A DNA stretch of 64,000 nt, taken from NCBI RefSeq assembly GCF_004022465.1, contig NZ_SAVA01000005.1:186001-250000 (forward strand), given 5' to 3'. Below are positions 19,678 through 27,830 of the stretch, piece by piece; the stretch's first letter is position 1; each line of letters begins with the position of its first letter. The notes beneath the pieces are model-generated. The model searched no databases. It was given only the letters and a program-made list of their open reading frames with translations, and was not told the origin of the DNA. This DNA is from Rhodobacter huangdaonensis (lineage in GTDB: Bacteria > Pseudomonadota > Alphaproteobacteria > Rhodobacterales > Rhodobacteraceae). Made by a program: the position numbers and the translations under genes.

Positions 19678-20045
19678 TGAGCGCACATACGCAACACGGC
19701 AGCCACGGCAGCATGGGCACGCTGATGACGGGCTTTGCCCTTGCGGCGCTGCTGACCATCGTTCCCTTCGCGCTGGTGATGGGAGAGGTGCAGATCAGCC
19801 GCATCGCGATGATCGGCATCATCATGGGGCTCGCCGCGGTGCAGATCCTCGTGCACCTGGTGTTCTTCCTGCACGTGAACCGCTCGGCCGAAGGGGGCTG
19901 GACGCTCGCCGCCTCGATCTTCTCGGTGATCATCCTCGTCATCGTGCTCGCCGGCTCGCTCTGGGTCATGCACAACATGAACGAGAACATGATGCCGATG
20001 CCTGACATGGATCACATGATGAACCTGCAATCGCAGCAGGGCTGA
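19677..20045 (+). CDS. cyoD: Ubiquinol oxidase subunit IV
   Basis: 122-residue small subunit with three transmembrane helices, needed for assembly of CuB in CyoB. The second helix with QILVHLVFFLHVN is the family signature. The C-terminal tail is methionine- and histidine-rich (MNENMMPMPDMDHMMN), which might bind copper during assembly; that is inference. It is the last gene of the cyoABCD unit and is followed by a strong hairpin. Confidence 0.93.
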   Translation: MSAHTQHGSHGSMGTLMTGFALAALLTIVPFALVMGEVQISRIAMIGIIMGLAAVQILVHLVFFLHVNRSAEGGWTLAASIFSVIILVIVLAGSLWVMHNMNENMMPMPDMDHMMNLQSQQG

Positions 20046-20069
20046 GCCCCGCCTGCGTGACGCATCCCG

Positions 20070-20093
20070 ACGGGGCCGGTCTTCCGGCCCCGT
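20070..20093 (+). terminator. GC-rich hairpin after cyoD
   Basis: A perfect ten-base-pair stem (ACGGGGCCGG / CCGGCCCCGT) with a TCTT loop lies between cyoD and the SURF1 gene. Only two T residues follow, so it is either a weak intrinsic terminator or an attenuating/RNA-stabilising hairpin that lowers SURF1 expression relative to the oxidase. Confidence 0.6.
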
Positions 20094-20112
20094 TCGCATG
20101 AGGAGAAAGACG

Positions 20113-20835
20113 ATGTCCCGCCCCCGCCGCCCTGCCCGCCTGATCCTGACCGCCCTGCTTGCCGCCCTCGGCATCGCCGGCTTCTCGGCGCTTGGCCTGT
20201 GGCAGATCGAGCGCCTGCACTGGAAGCTCGACCTGATCGCCCGTGTCGATGCCCGCGTCCATGCCGAACCGGTGCCCGCCCCCGGCCTCGCCGACTGGCC
20301 CGGGATCAGCGCCGAAAGCGCCGAATATCGCCGGGTCACCCTCTCGGGGCGGTTCCTCAACGCCGACACGGTGCTGATCTACACGCCGTCCGATTACGGC
20401 CCGGCCGACTGGGTGCTGACCCCGCTTGCGCGCGACGACGGCACCGTGGTGATGGTCAACCGCGGCGTCGTGCCCGACGACATCGCCCGCGCCGGCGGTT
20501 TCACCACGCCCGAGGGGTCGGTGACGGTGACCGGCCTGCTGCGGATGCCCGAGAACCACGGCTGGCTGTTTTCGCGCGAGAACGATCCGGCGGCGCGCAA
20601 ATGGTATCGCCGCGACATCGGCTCGATCACCGCGACGCTGGGCCTGAGCCCCGCCGCGCCCTATTTCGTCGATGCCGAGCTTGGCGATCCCGCCGCCTGG
20701 CCGCGCGGCGGGCAGACCGTGGTGGCCTTCCGCAATGCCCATCTCAGCTATGCGCTGACCTGGTTCGCGCTCGCTGCGGTGGTGGCGCTTGGCGCCGGGC
20801 TCGTCCTCCGGCACGAGCTGCGCGGCCGCGGCTGA
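20113..20835 (+). CDS. SURF1-family oxidase assembly protein
   Basis: 240 residues with one transmembrane helix at each end and a periplasmic domain between, the SURF1 architecture. LGLWQIERLHWKLDLI near the N-terminus and VMVNRGVVP are conserved family motifs, as is the late YALTWFALA. SURF1 proteins help insert heme into subunit I of heme-copper oxidases, which fits the place after cyoABCD. The ATG at 20113 follows GAGGAG by seven bases and is preferred over 20098. Confidence 0.92.
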   Translation: MSRPRRPARLILTALLAALGIAGFSALGLWQIERLHWKLDLIARVDARVHAEPVPAPGLADWPGISAESAEYRRVTLSGRFLNADTVLIYTPSDYGPADWVLTPLARDDGTVVMVNRGVVPDDIARAGGFTTPEGSVTVTGLLRMPENHGWLFSRENDPAARKWYRRDIGSITATLGLSPAAPYFVDAELGDPAAWPRGGQTVVAFRNAHLSYALTWFALAAVVALGAGLVLRHELRGRG

Positions 20836-20874
20836 GCCCTTCCCTGCCGCCCCGCACGCGGCTATCCTGCCCGC

Positions 20875-21438
20875 ATGAGCGACACCCAAATCCCCGGCTT
20901 CCCGCTGCGCCCGGGCCGCGTCCACGAGGTCTGCGGCGCCGGCGCCACCGCCTTCGCCGCGATCTGCGCCGCCCCGGGCACCGGGCCGGTGCTGTGGATC
21001 CGCGAGGATCGCGCGCGCGAGGCGCTGAGCCCGCAGGGCCTGCTGCCCTTCCTCGACCCCGCCCGCCTGCTGATCGCCCAGACCCGCAGCCAGACCGACA
21101 GCCTCGCCGTGGCCGAGGAGGCGCTGAAGGACGGCACCGTGCCGCTCGTCGTGCTCGCCGTCACCCGCCCGCTCGACCTGCGCGAGGGGCGGCGGCTGCA
21201 GCTGGCCGCGGGCGCAGGCGGCGCCACCGGGCTGTGCCTGATCCCCGAGGGCATGGGCAGCAACGCCGCCGAGACGCGCTGGCGCGCCGAGCCCCGCCTC
21301 GATCCGCGGCCGGCCCGGGACTCGACTCCCTTCCGCTGGGAAAGTATAAAGAACAAATCGGGAACGATTGGGGTCTGGGATGTTCTGTGGGAAGCAGCGA
21401 CGCATCGTCTGCGTGTGGTTTCCCCGTCTCGCGAGTGA
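20875..21438 (+). CDS. imuA: ImuA-like mutagenesis accessory protein
   Basis: 187-residue protein of the RecA-fold ImuA family, encoded with ImuB and DnaE2. Conserved features include FPLRPGRVHEVCGAGA, the partly degenerate nucleotide-binding start, and the C-terminal RWESIKNKSGTIGVWDV. ImuA associates with ImuB and DnaE2 in DNA-damage-induced mutagenesis. It has no clear ribosome site and no SOS box upstream. Instead a perfect SOS box lies within its last third of coding sequence (21351-21365). It overlaps imuB by 59 bases in another frame. Confidence 0.85.
   Translation: MSDTQIPGFPLRPGRVHEVCGAGATAFAAICAAPGTGPVLWIREDRAREALSPQGLLPFLDPARLLIAQTRSQTDSLAVAEEALKDGTVPLVVLAVTRPLDLREGRRLQLAAGAGGATGLCLIPEGMGSNAAETRWRAEPRLDPRPARDSTPFRWESIKNKSGTIGVWDVLWEAATHRLRVVSPSRE
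21322..21350 (+). promoter_or_regulatory. Candidate internal promoter for imuB-dnaE2
   Basis: TCGACT (21322-21327) and TATAAA (21345-21350) are separated by 17 bases, a good sigma-70 arrangement inside the imuA coding sequence. The -10 element abuts the SOS box, so LexA would occlude transcription start. Inference from spacing and position only. Confidence 0.45.
21351..21365 (+). promoter_or_regulatory. LexA (SOS) box of the alphaproteobacterial type
   Basis: GAACAAATCGGGAAC is an exact GAAC-N7-GAAC match to the alphaproteobacterial LexA box. It lies inside imuA, encoding part of KNKSGT, and ends 14 bases before the imuB ATG. The codons used here (AAA, GGA) are unusual for this GC-rich genome, which suggests selection for the operator. 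Confidence 0.8.
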
Positions 21439-22861
21439 CGGGGCGCTGCGCGCGCACCCGCTCGAGGGCCCCTTCGCGCTGACCCTGCGCCAGGGCAATG
21501 CCGAACGGCTGCATTGCCTGAACCGCGCGGCCGAGGCGGCGGGGCTGTTTCGCGGCATGGCGCTCGCCGAGGCGCGGGTGTTCTGCGCCGCGCTGCAGAC
21601 CCACCCGGCCGATCTGCACCGCGAGGCACAGCTTCTGGCGGCGCTGCGCCGCTGGGCCACGCGCTACAGCCCCTGGGTCGGGCTTGACGGCGAGGACGGG
21701 CTCGCCCTCGACATCACCGGCGCGGCACATCTCTTCGGGGGCGAGGCGGGGCTTCTGGCCGATCTGCGCGCGCGGCTGTCGCGGGCGGGGTTCAGCGCCT
21801 GCCTCGGCCTTGCCTCGAGCCGCGGCGCGGCCTGGGCGCTCGCCCATCACGGCGAGGGCGTGGCGCCGCCCGGCGCAGACCTCACCGCCATTGCCGGGCT
21901 GCCGGTCGCGGCGCTGCGGCTCGCGCCCGAGACGGTGACGGCCTTGCAACGGCTTGGCCTGCGCCACGTCGGAGACCTCGCCCGCACCCCGCGCGCGCCC
22001 CTCGCCCGCCGCTTCGGTGCCGCGCTGCTCGACCGGCTCGACGCTGCGACCGGCGCCGCCCCCGAGCCCGTCTCTCCGGGCGCCGAGCCCCCCCGCTTCG
22101 CGCTGCGCCTGACCCTGCCCGAACCGATCGGCCTTGCCGCCGACGTGCAGGCGGGCACCGCGCGGCTGCTGGCGGCGCTGTGCGAGCGGCTGGCCGCGCA
22201 GGAGGCCGGGGCGCGGGTGCTGCGCCTGACCCTGCGCCGCGTCGACCGCGACACGCGCGAGGTCGAGCTGCGCCTTGCCGCCGCGCTGCGCGACCCGGCG
22301 CGGATCTTGCCGCTTTTCAGCCGCGGGATCGAGACGGTCGACGCGGGCTTCGGCATCGACCAGCTGCGGCTCGAGGCGGTGCAGGTCGAGCCGCTGCCCG
22401 CCGAGCAGCAGGGCAGCCGCACCGCCCCGGGCGATCCCGCCCGGCTTGGCGATCTGCTCAGCCGGATCGGCACCCGGATCGGGCTCGAGAACATCCTGCG
22501 CCTGCTGCCCGCCGACAGCCATGTGCCCGAGCGCGGCTTCCTCACCGCCCCCGCCGCCTTCTCGCGCCCCGCCCGCGGCTGGACCAGCCCGCGCCCGCGC
22601 CCGCTCGTCCTGTTCCCGCCCGAACCCGTCACCGCCACCGGCAGCACCCCGCCGCGCAGCTTCCGCTGGCGCCGGATGGCGCTCAGCACCGCCCGCGCCG
22701 AGGGGCCGGAACGGCTTGCGCCGGAATGGTGGTTCGACGATCCCGCCTGGCGCAGCGGGCTGCGCGACTATTGGCGGATCGAGACCCGGCAGGGCCGCCG
22801 GCTGTGGCTGTTTCACACCCCGCAGGAGCCGGGCTGGTGGGTGCAGGGCGAATTCGCATGA
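21380..22861 (+). CDS. imuB: ImuB, Y-family polymerase-like mutagenesis protein
   Basis: 493 residues, related to Y-family (DinB/UmuC) polymerases but acting as a scaffold between DnaE2, ImuA and the beta clamp. The start RRIVCVWFPRLASDG replaces the acidic catalytic motif (no DXD at the usual first site), as in other ImuB proteins. WGLAS-like LGLASSRGAAWALAH and helix-hairpin-helix-like LRHVGDLARTPRAPLARRFG follow. The ATG at 21380 is 14 bases after the SOS box; a TTG at 21368 is an alternative. The gene is coupled to dnaE2 by ATGA. Confidence 0.9.
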   Translation: MFCGKQRRIVCVWFPRLASDGALRAHPLEGPFALTLRQGNAERLHCLNRAAEAAGLFRGMALAEARVFCAALQTHPADLHREAQLLAALRRWATRYSPWVGLDGEDGLALDITGAAHLFGGEAGLLADLRARLSRAGFSACLGLASSRGAAWALAHHGEGVAPPGADLTAIAGLPVAALRLAPETVTALQRLGLRHVGDLARTPRAPLARRFGAALLDRLDAATGAAPEPVSPGAEPPRFALRLTLPEPIGLAADVQAGTARLLAALCERLAAQEAGARVLRLTLRRVDRDTREVELRLAAALRDPARILPLFSRGIETVDAGFGIDQLRLEAVQVEPLPAEQQGSRTAPGDPARLGDLLSRIGTRIGLENILRLLPADSHVPERGFLTAPAAFSRPARGWTSPRPRPLVLFPPEPVTATGSTPPRSFRWRRMALSTARAEGPERLAPEWWFDDPAWRSGLRDYWRIETRQGRRLWLFHTPQEPGWWVQGEFA

Positions 22862-25800
22862 CCGCCGCGCCCCCGCCCGGGCCGCCCTCGCCCCGACCGG
22901 TCGAACCGCCCGCAACCGCCGAAACCACGGCTGTGCCCGTTCCCGGCTGCCCTGCCCCCCCGGCGCAGACGGCCGCCCGATCCTGCACCTCTGCCGCCCC
23001 CCCGGGCTTTCTCCTTGCTGCAAAGACCTCGGGGGAGGCGCCGGCAGGCGCCGGGGGCAGCGCCCCCTCTGCCGCCCCCGGCACCGAACCCCCGACCTAT
23101 GCCGAGCTCTGCATCACCTCGAACTTCACCTTCCTCACCGGCGCCTCCCACCCCGAGGAGCTGGTGGTGCGCGCGGCCGAGCTCGGGCTCGGCGCGATCG
23201 CGATCACCGACCGCAACTCGGTCGCGGGCGTGGTGCGGGCCTGGACCGCGCTGAAGGTGCTGCGCGAGCAGGCGCAGGCGGCGGTGCGCTCGGCGCGCCA
23301 GCTTGATCCCTCCTCGCGGCAGGAGCTGTCGCCCGCCACGCCCTGCCCTGCCGCGCCCGCCGCCCCCCTGCCGCGGCTGATCGCCGGGGCGCGGCTGGTG
23401 CTGAGCGATTGCCCGGTCGAATGGCTTGCCCTGCCGATCGACCGCGCCGGCTGGAGCGGGCTGACGCAGCTGATCACCCTCGGCCGGCGGCGCGCGCCGA
23501 AGGGCGCCTGCGCGCTCGGGCTCGATGACCTGATCGCCCGCGGCGCGGGTCTCGTGCTGATCGCGCTGCCGCCCGCCGACACGGCCGCCGCGCTTGGCCC
23601 GCTCACGCAGCTGCAGCGCCGCTTCCCGGGGCAGGTCTTCACCGGCGCCGCGCCGCGCTATGACGGCTCCGACCAGACCTGGTTCGATGCCTGCGCGGCG
23701 CTGGCGCTGGCCGCCTCGGCGCCGATGGTGGCCGTGGGCGATGTGCTGATGCACCGCGCCGCACGCCGGCCGCTTGCCGATGTGCTCACCTGCCTGCGCG
23801 AGGGCTGCACCATCGACACGATCGGCACCCGCGCCCTGCCGAATGCCGAGCGCCGGCTGAAGGGCGCGCCCGACATGGCGCGCCTCTTCCGCCGCCACCC
23901 CGCCGCGCTGCGCCGCACGCTCGAGATCGCGGCGCGCTGCGCCTTCGATCTGGGCGAGCTCAGCTATCAATACCCCGACGAGGTGGAGAACGGCGAACCG
24001 CCGCAGGCCCGGCTCGAACGGCTGACCCGCGAGGGCCTGGCCCGGCGCTGCCCCGCGGGCATCCCCGAGCGCTACCACGCCCTTGCCCGCAAGGAACTCG
24101 CTCTGGTCGGCGAGCTCGGCTATGCGCCCTATTTCCTCACCGTCCACGACATCGTCGCCTTCGCCCGCTCGCGTGCGATCCTGTGTCAGGGCCGCGGCTC
24201 GGCGGCGAATTCGATCATCTGCTGGGCGCTCGGCATCACCGATGTCAGCCCCGAGATGATCGGCATGGTGTTCGAGCGCTTCATCTCGCGCCACCGCGGC
24301 GAACCGCCCGACATCGACGTCGATTTCGAGCACGAGCGACGCGAGGAGGTGATCCAGTGGATCTATGCCCGCTATGGCCGCGAGCGCGCGGGGCTGTGCG
24401 CCACCGTCATCCATTTCCGCACCCGCGCCGCGATCCGCGAGGTCGGCAAGGTGATGGGGCTTTCGGCCGATGTCACGGCGGCGCTCTCGGGGCAGATCTG
24501 GGGCAGCTCGAACGCCGGGCCCGACCCCGCCCGGCTGCGCGAGCTCGGGCTGAACCCCGACGACCGGCGCCTCGCCCGCACCGTCGCGCTGATCGCCGAG
24601 ATCATCGGCTTTCCGCGCCACCTGAGCCAGCATGTCGGCGGTTTCGTCATCACCCGCGACCGGCTCGATGCGCTGTGCCCGATCGAGAACGCGGCGATGG
24701 AGGGGCGCACGGTGATCGAATGGGACAAGGACGACATCGACGCGCTTGGCATCCTGAAGGTCGACGTGCTCAGCCTCGGCATGCTCAGCTGCCTGCGCAA
24801 GGCCTTCGCGCTGCTCGCCGAGACCGGCGGCGGCCCCGCGCTTTCCCTTGCCACCGTGCCGCAGGAGGACGGCGCCACCTACCGGATGCTGACGCGCGCC
24901 GATGCCGTGGGGGTGTTCCAGGTCGAAAGCCGGGCACAGATGAACTTCCTGCCGCGGATGAAGCCCGCCACCTTCTACGATCTGGTGATCGAGGTGGCGA
25001 TCGTCCGCCCCGGCCCGATTCAGGGCGGCATGGTCAAACCCTATATCCGCCGTCGTCAGGGGCTCGAGGCGCCCGAGCCCTTCGGCCCGGCGCTCGCTGC
25101 GGTCACCGCAAAGACCCTCGGCGTGCCGCTGTTTCAGGAACAGGCGATGCAGATCGCGGTGGTCGGCGCCGGCTATACCGCCGAGGAGGCCGACCAGCTG
25201 CGCCGCTCGCTCGCCTCGTTCCGCCGCATGGGCACGATCGGCGCCCATCACGCCCGCTTCGTCGGCGGGATGGAGGCGAACGGCTATTCGCGCGAGGTGG
25301 CCGAGGCCTGTTTCGCGCAGATCGAGGGCTTTGCCGATTACGGTTTCCCCGAAAGCCATGCCGCCGCCTTCGCGATGCTGACCTATGTCTCGGCCTGGCT
25401 GAAATGCCACCACCCGGCGATCTTCGCCTGCGCGCTGCTGAACAGCCAGCCGATGGGGTTTTACGCCCCCGCCCAGATCGTGCGCGATCTGCGCGAGCAC
25501 GGGGTCGAGGTGCGGCCGGTCTGCGTCAACCGCTCGGGCTGGGACAACAGCCTCGAGCGGCGCGGCGACGGCCGGCTGGCGCTGCGGCTCGGCTTCCGGC
25601 AGATCCGCGGCTTCCGCGAGGAAGAGGCGGGCTGGATCGTCGCCGCCCGCGGCAACGGCTATCCCGACCCCGAAAGCCTGTGGCTGCGCGCCGGCACCCG
25701 CGCCCCCACGCTCGAGCGTCTGGCCGAGGCCGACGCCTTCGCCGGCATGGGGCTGACCCGGCGCGATGCGCTCTGGGCGGTGCGGGCGATCCGGGCGCCG

Positions 25801-26397
25801 GCGCCGCTGCCGCTCTTTGCCGACCCGCTCGATGGCGAGGGCGGGGTCGAGCCCGCGGTCGAGCTGCCGCCGATGCATCTGGGCGAGGAGGTGGTCGAGG
25901 ATTACGTCGCGCTGCGCCTGACCTTGCGCGCCCATCCGATGGAGCTGTTGAGGCCCGGGATCGCGGGGCTGATCCCGGCGGCAGATCTCGCCACCGCGCC
26001 GCCGCAGCGGGTCTCAGTGTGCGGCCTCGTCATCACCCGGCAGCGGCCCGGCACCGCCTCGGGCGTGGTCTTCCTCACCCTCGAGGACGAGACCGGCACC
26101 GCGAATGTGGTGGTCTGGCGCGCCGTCTATGCGCGCTTTCGCCGCGCGGTGATCGGCGGGCGGCTGCTGCGGGTGAGCGGCCGGCTCGAGCGCGAGGGCA
26201 GCGTCGTGCACCTGATCGCCGAGACGATCGAGGATCTGTCGCCGCGGCTCTCCGCGCTTGGCCATCCGCTCGACACCGTGGTCGGGCTGACCCGGCCCGA
26301 GGCGGACGACGCCCCCCGCCCCGCCCGCGTGCCGCCGCGCGCCCGCCACCCGCGCGAGCAGGCGAAACGGCTGTTCCCAAGCCGCGACTTCCACTGA
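22858..26397 (+). CDS. dnaE2: Error-prone DNA polymerase III alpha subunit
   Basis: 1179-residue C-family polymerase for damage-induced translesion synthesis. The PHP domain begins at TYAELCITSNFTFLTGASHPEE (about residue 80), the catalytic aspartates are in PPDIDVDFEHERRE, and the OB-fold region (VVFLTLEDETGTANVVVW) lies near the C-terminus, where it ends RLFPSRDFH as usual. The first 80 residues are an unusual Pro/Ala/Gly-rich extension. Part of this extension is encoded by a copy of the palindromic intergenic repeat found elsewhere in the window. The ATG overlaps the imuB stop; I see no better in-frame start before the PHP domain except a weak GTG near 22933. Confidence 0.93.
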   Translation: MTAAPPPGPPSPRPVEPPATAETTAVPVPGCPAPPAQTAARSCTSAAPPGFLLAAKTSGEAPAGAGGSAPSAAPGTEPPTYAELCITSNFTFLTGASHPEELVVRAAELGLGAIAITDRNSVAGVVRAWTALKVLREQAQAAVRSARQLDPSSRQELSPATPCPAAPAAPLPRLIAGARLVLSDCPVEWLALPIDRAGWSGLTQLITLGRRRAPKGACALGLDDLIARGAGLVLIALPPADTAAALGPLTQLQRRFPGQVFTGAAPRYDGSDQTWFDACAALALAASAPMVAVGDVLMHRAARRPLADVLTCLREGCTIDTIGTRALPNAERRLKGAPDMARLFRRHPAALRRTLEIAARCAFDLGELSYQYPDEVENGEPPQARLERLTREGLARRCPAGIPERYHALARKELALVGELGYAPYFLTVHDIVAFARSRAILCQGRGSAANSIICWALGITDVSPEMIGMVFERFISRHRGEPPDIDVDFEHERREEVIQWIYARYGRERAGLCATVIHFRTRAAIREVGKVMGLSADVTAALSGQIWGSSNAGPDPARLRELGLNPDDRRLARTVALIAEIIGFPRHLSQHVGGFVITRDRLDALCPIENAAMEGRTVIEWDKDDIDALGILKVDVLSLGMLSCLRKAFALLAETGGGPALSLATVPQEDGATYRMLTRADAVGVFQVESRAQMNFLPRMKPATFYDLVIEVAIVRPGPIQGGMVKPYIRRRQGLEAPEPFGPALAAVTAKTLGVPLFQEQAMQIAVVGAGYTAEEADQLRRSLASFRRMGTIGAHHARFVGGMEANGYSREVAEACFAQIEGFADYGFPESHAAAFAMLTYVSAWLKCHHPAIFACALLNSQPMGFYAPAQIVRDLREHGVEVRPVCVNRSGWDNSLERRGDGRLALRLGFRQIRGFREEEAGWIVAARGNGYPDPESLWLRAGTRAPTLERLAEADAFAGMGLTRRDALWAVRAIRAPAPLPLFADPLDGEGGVEPAVELPPMHLGEEVVEDYVALRLTLRAHPMELLRPGIAGLIPAADLATAPPQRVSVCGLVITRQRPGTASGVVFLTLEDETGTANVVVWRAVYARFRRAVIGGRLLRVSGRLEREGSVVHLIAETIEDLSPRLSALGHPLDTVVGLTRPEADDAPRPARVPPRARHPREQAKRLFPSRDFH
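23006..23068 (+). repeat. Palindromic intergenic-type repeat inside the dnaE2 coding region
   Basis: The segment with tccttgctgcaaagacctc, a run of G, and gggggcagcgccccct matches, in reverse orientation, the repeat at 42243-42309 (tcttgccgaaaatacctc, then gggggcagcgccccc). Here it is translated in frame as part of the low-complexity N-terminal extension of DnaE2. The match was made by eye. Confidence 0.6.
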
Positions 26398-26564
26398 CCG
26401 ACCGGGGCCGAGTCGCGCCCCGCCCAGGCAGGTGCTGCCGCAATTTTGCCCGCCCGGCGAAAATTCCGCCGCGCAGACGGGCACCGCGCCGATCGCCCGC
26501 GCCGCGCCGCAGCGCCGGGGGCGAAAGCCTTGACCCCGACCACCCGGCTTGGCGTCATGGGACC

Positions 26565-26675
26565 AGAGTTGGCGGCTAGGGTTCCGGCAGAGATGCGTCT
26601 GGTCCGAGAGCTGCCACCGGCGGGGGAGACATCCCCGTTCGGCGCACGGCGGGATAAAAACCCGGGAGACCTCGT
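26565..26675 (+). ncRNA. Guanidine-I riboswitch (ykkC class)
   Basis: The three conserved blocks of the guanidine-I aptamer occur in order: ggctagggttccg (26574-26586), ctggtccgagag (26599-26610) and acggcgggataaaaacccgggaga (26646-26669, shown here in two parts: acggcgggata then aaaacccgggaga). The first helix is closed by the intervening sequences. Guanidine binding would turn on the operon that begins 76 bases downstream with an ABC binding protein and includes the carboxylase. The exact helix limits are approximate. Confidence 0.93.
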
Positions 26676-26681
26676 CCAGCC

Positions 26682-26716
26682 AAGGGATTGGCGGAACGAT
26701 GGTCCGTTCGTCCCTT
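26682..26716 (+). promoter_or_regulatory. Hairpin after the riboswitch, possible expression platform
   Basis: AAGGGA (26682-26687) can pair with TCCCTT (26711-26716), and inside it GAACG (26694-26698) with CGTTC (26705-26709). No long T run follows, so control could be by Rho or by access to the ribosome site AAAGGA upstream of the ATG at 26751. This role is inference. Confidence 0.4.
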
Positions 26717-26750
26717 CATGTATGCAGTTTGAACGTGAAAGGAACGACCC

Positions 26751-27818
26751 ATGACGACCCGCCGCGCCACCCTTCTCGGCTCGCTCGCAACCCTGGCCGC
26801 CTTCGCCGTCTCGCCCGCCTTTGCCGCTCCGAAGACCGATTTCAAGGTCGCCTGGTCGATCTATGCCGGCTGGATGCCCTGGGGCTATGCCGCCGACCAT
26901 GGCATCGTGAAGAAATGGGCCGACAAATACGGACTGACAATCGAGGTCACGCAGTTCAACGACTATGTCGAGTCGATGAACCAGTACACCGCCGGCGCCT
27001 ATGACGCGGTGACGCTGACCAACATGGACGGGCTCTCGATCCCGGCCGCGGGCGGCGTCGACACCACCGCGGTGGTGATCGGCGATTTCTCGAACGGCAA
27101 TGACGCGGTGATCCTGAAGGGCAAGGACAGCCTTGGCGACATCAAGGGCCAGAGCGTCAGCCTCGTCGAGTTCTCGGTCTCGGAATACCTGCTGGTGCGC
27201 GGGCTCGAAAGCGCCGGCATGACCGAGAAGGACGTCAAGATCGTCAACACCGCCGATCCGGACATGGTCGGCGCCTTCCAGACCCCGGACGTGACCGCGA
27301 TGGTCACCTGGAACCCGATGGTGTCGGAAATCGCGAAGCTGCCCGACGCCCATGTCGTCTTCGACAGCTCGAAGATCCCGGGCGAGATCATCGACATGAT
27401 GGTGGCGAACACCGGGGTGCTGAAGGACAACCCCGATTTCGGCAAGGCCCTTGCCGGGATCTGGTATGACACCGTGACGCTGATGCAGGCCGACACCGCC
27501 GAGGGCGCCGCCGCGCGCGCCGCCATGGGCGCGGCCTCGGGCACCGATCAGGCCGGGTTCGAGGAACAGCTCGCCGCCACCCGCCTCTTCGACAAGCCCG
27601 CCGATGGCGTCGCCTTCGTCACCTCGGCCGAACTGCCGACCACGATGGACCATGTGCGCACCTTCCTCTTCGACAAGGGGCTGCTCGGCACCGGCGCGAC
27701 CTCGGCCGATGCGATCGGCATCGAGATGCCCGGCGGCGCCGTGCTCGGCGACAGCGCGAACGTCAAGTTCCGCTACACCGACGCGTTCATGCAGCTCGCC
27801 CGGGACGGCAAGCTGTAA
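26751..27818 (+). CDS. ABC transporter substrate-binding protein of the guanidine operon (NitT/TauT family)
   Basis: 355 residues with a signal peptide that carries a twin-arginine-like start (TTRRATLLGSLATLAAFAVS; cleavage near residue 26 after AFA). The mature part is an NMT1/TauT-like type II binding fold (WMPWGYAADHGIVKKWADKY; FNDYVESMNQYTAGAYDAV). This subfamily is consistently found with so-called urea carboxylase operons. Given the riboswitch and the catabolic genes, the ligand is probably guanidine or a guanidinium compound. The gene is the first of a seven-gene operon. Confidence 0.85.
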   Translation: MTTRRATLLGSLATLAAFAVSPAFAAPKTDFKVAWSIYAGWMPWGYAADHGIVKKWADKYGLTIEVTQFNDYVESMNQYTAGAYDAVTLTNMDGLSIPAAGGVDTTAVVIGDFSNGNDAVILKGKDSLGDIKGQSVSLVEFSVSEYLLVRGLESAGMTEKDVKIVNTADPDMVGAFQTPDVTAMVTWNPMVSEIAKLPDAHVVFDSSKIPGEIIDMMVANTGVLKDNPDFGKALAGIWYDTVTLMQADTAEGAAARAAMGAASGTDQAGFEEQLAATRLFDKPADGVAFVTSAELPTTMDHVRTFLFDKGLLGTGATSADAIGIEMPGGAVLGDSANVKFRYTDAFMQLARDGKL

Positions 27819-27830
27819 GCGGGCCGGGCA

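Noticed and set aside
22813..25935. A 1040-residue open frame antisense to dnaE2, and similar long ones opposite the guanidine carboxylase (30830-34357) and cyoB (17051-18964)
   Set aside because: Composition follows from the codon bias of the genes on the other strand; no domain or ribosome site supports them.
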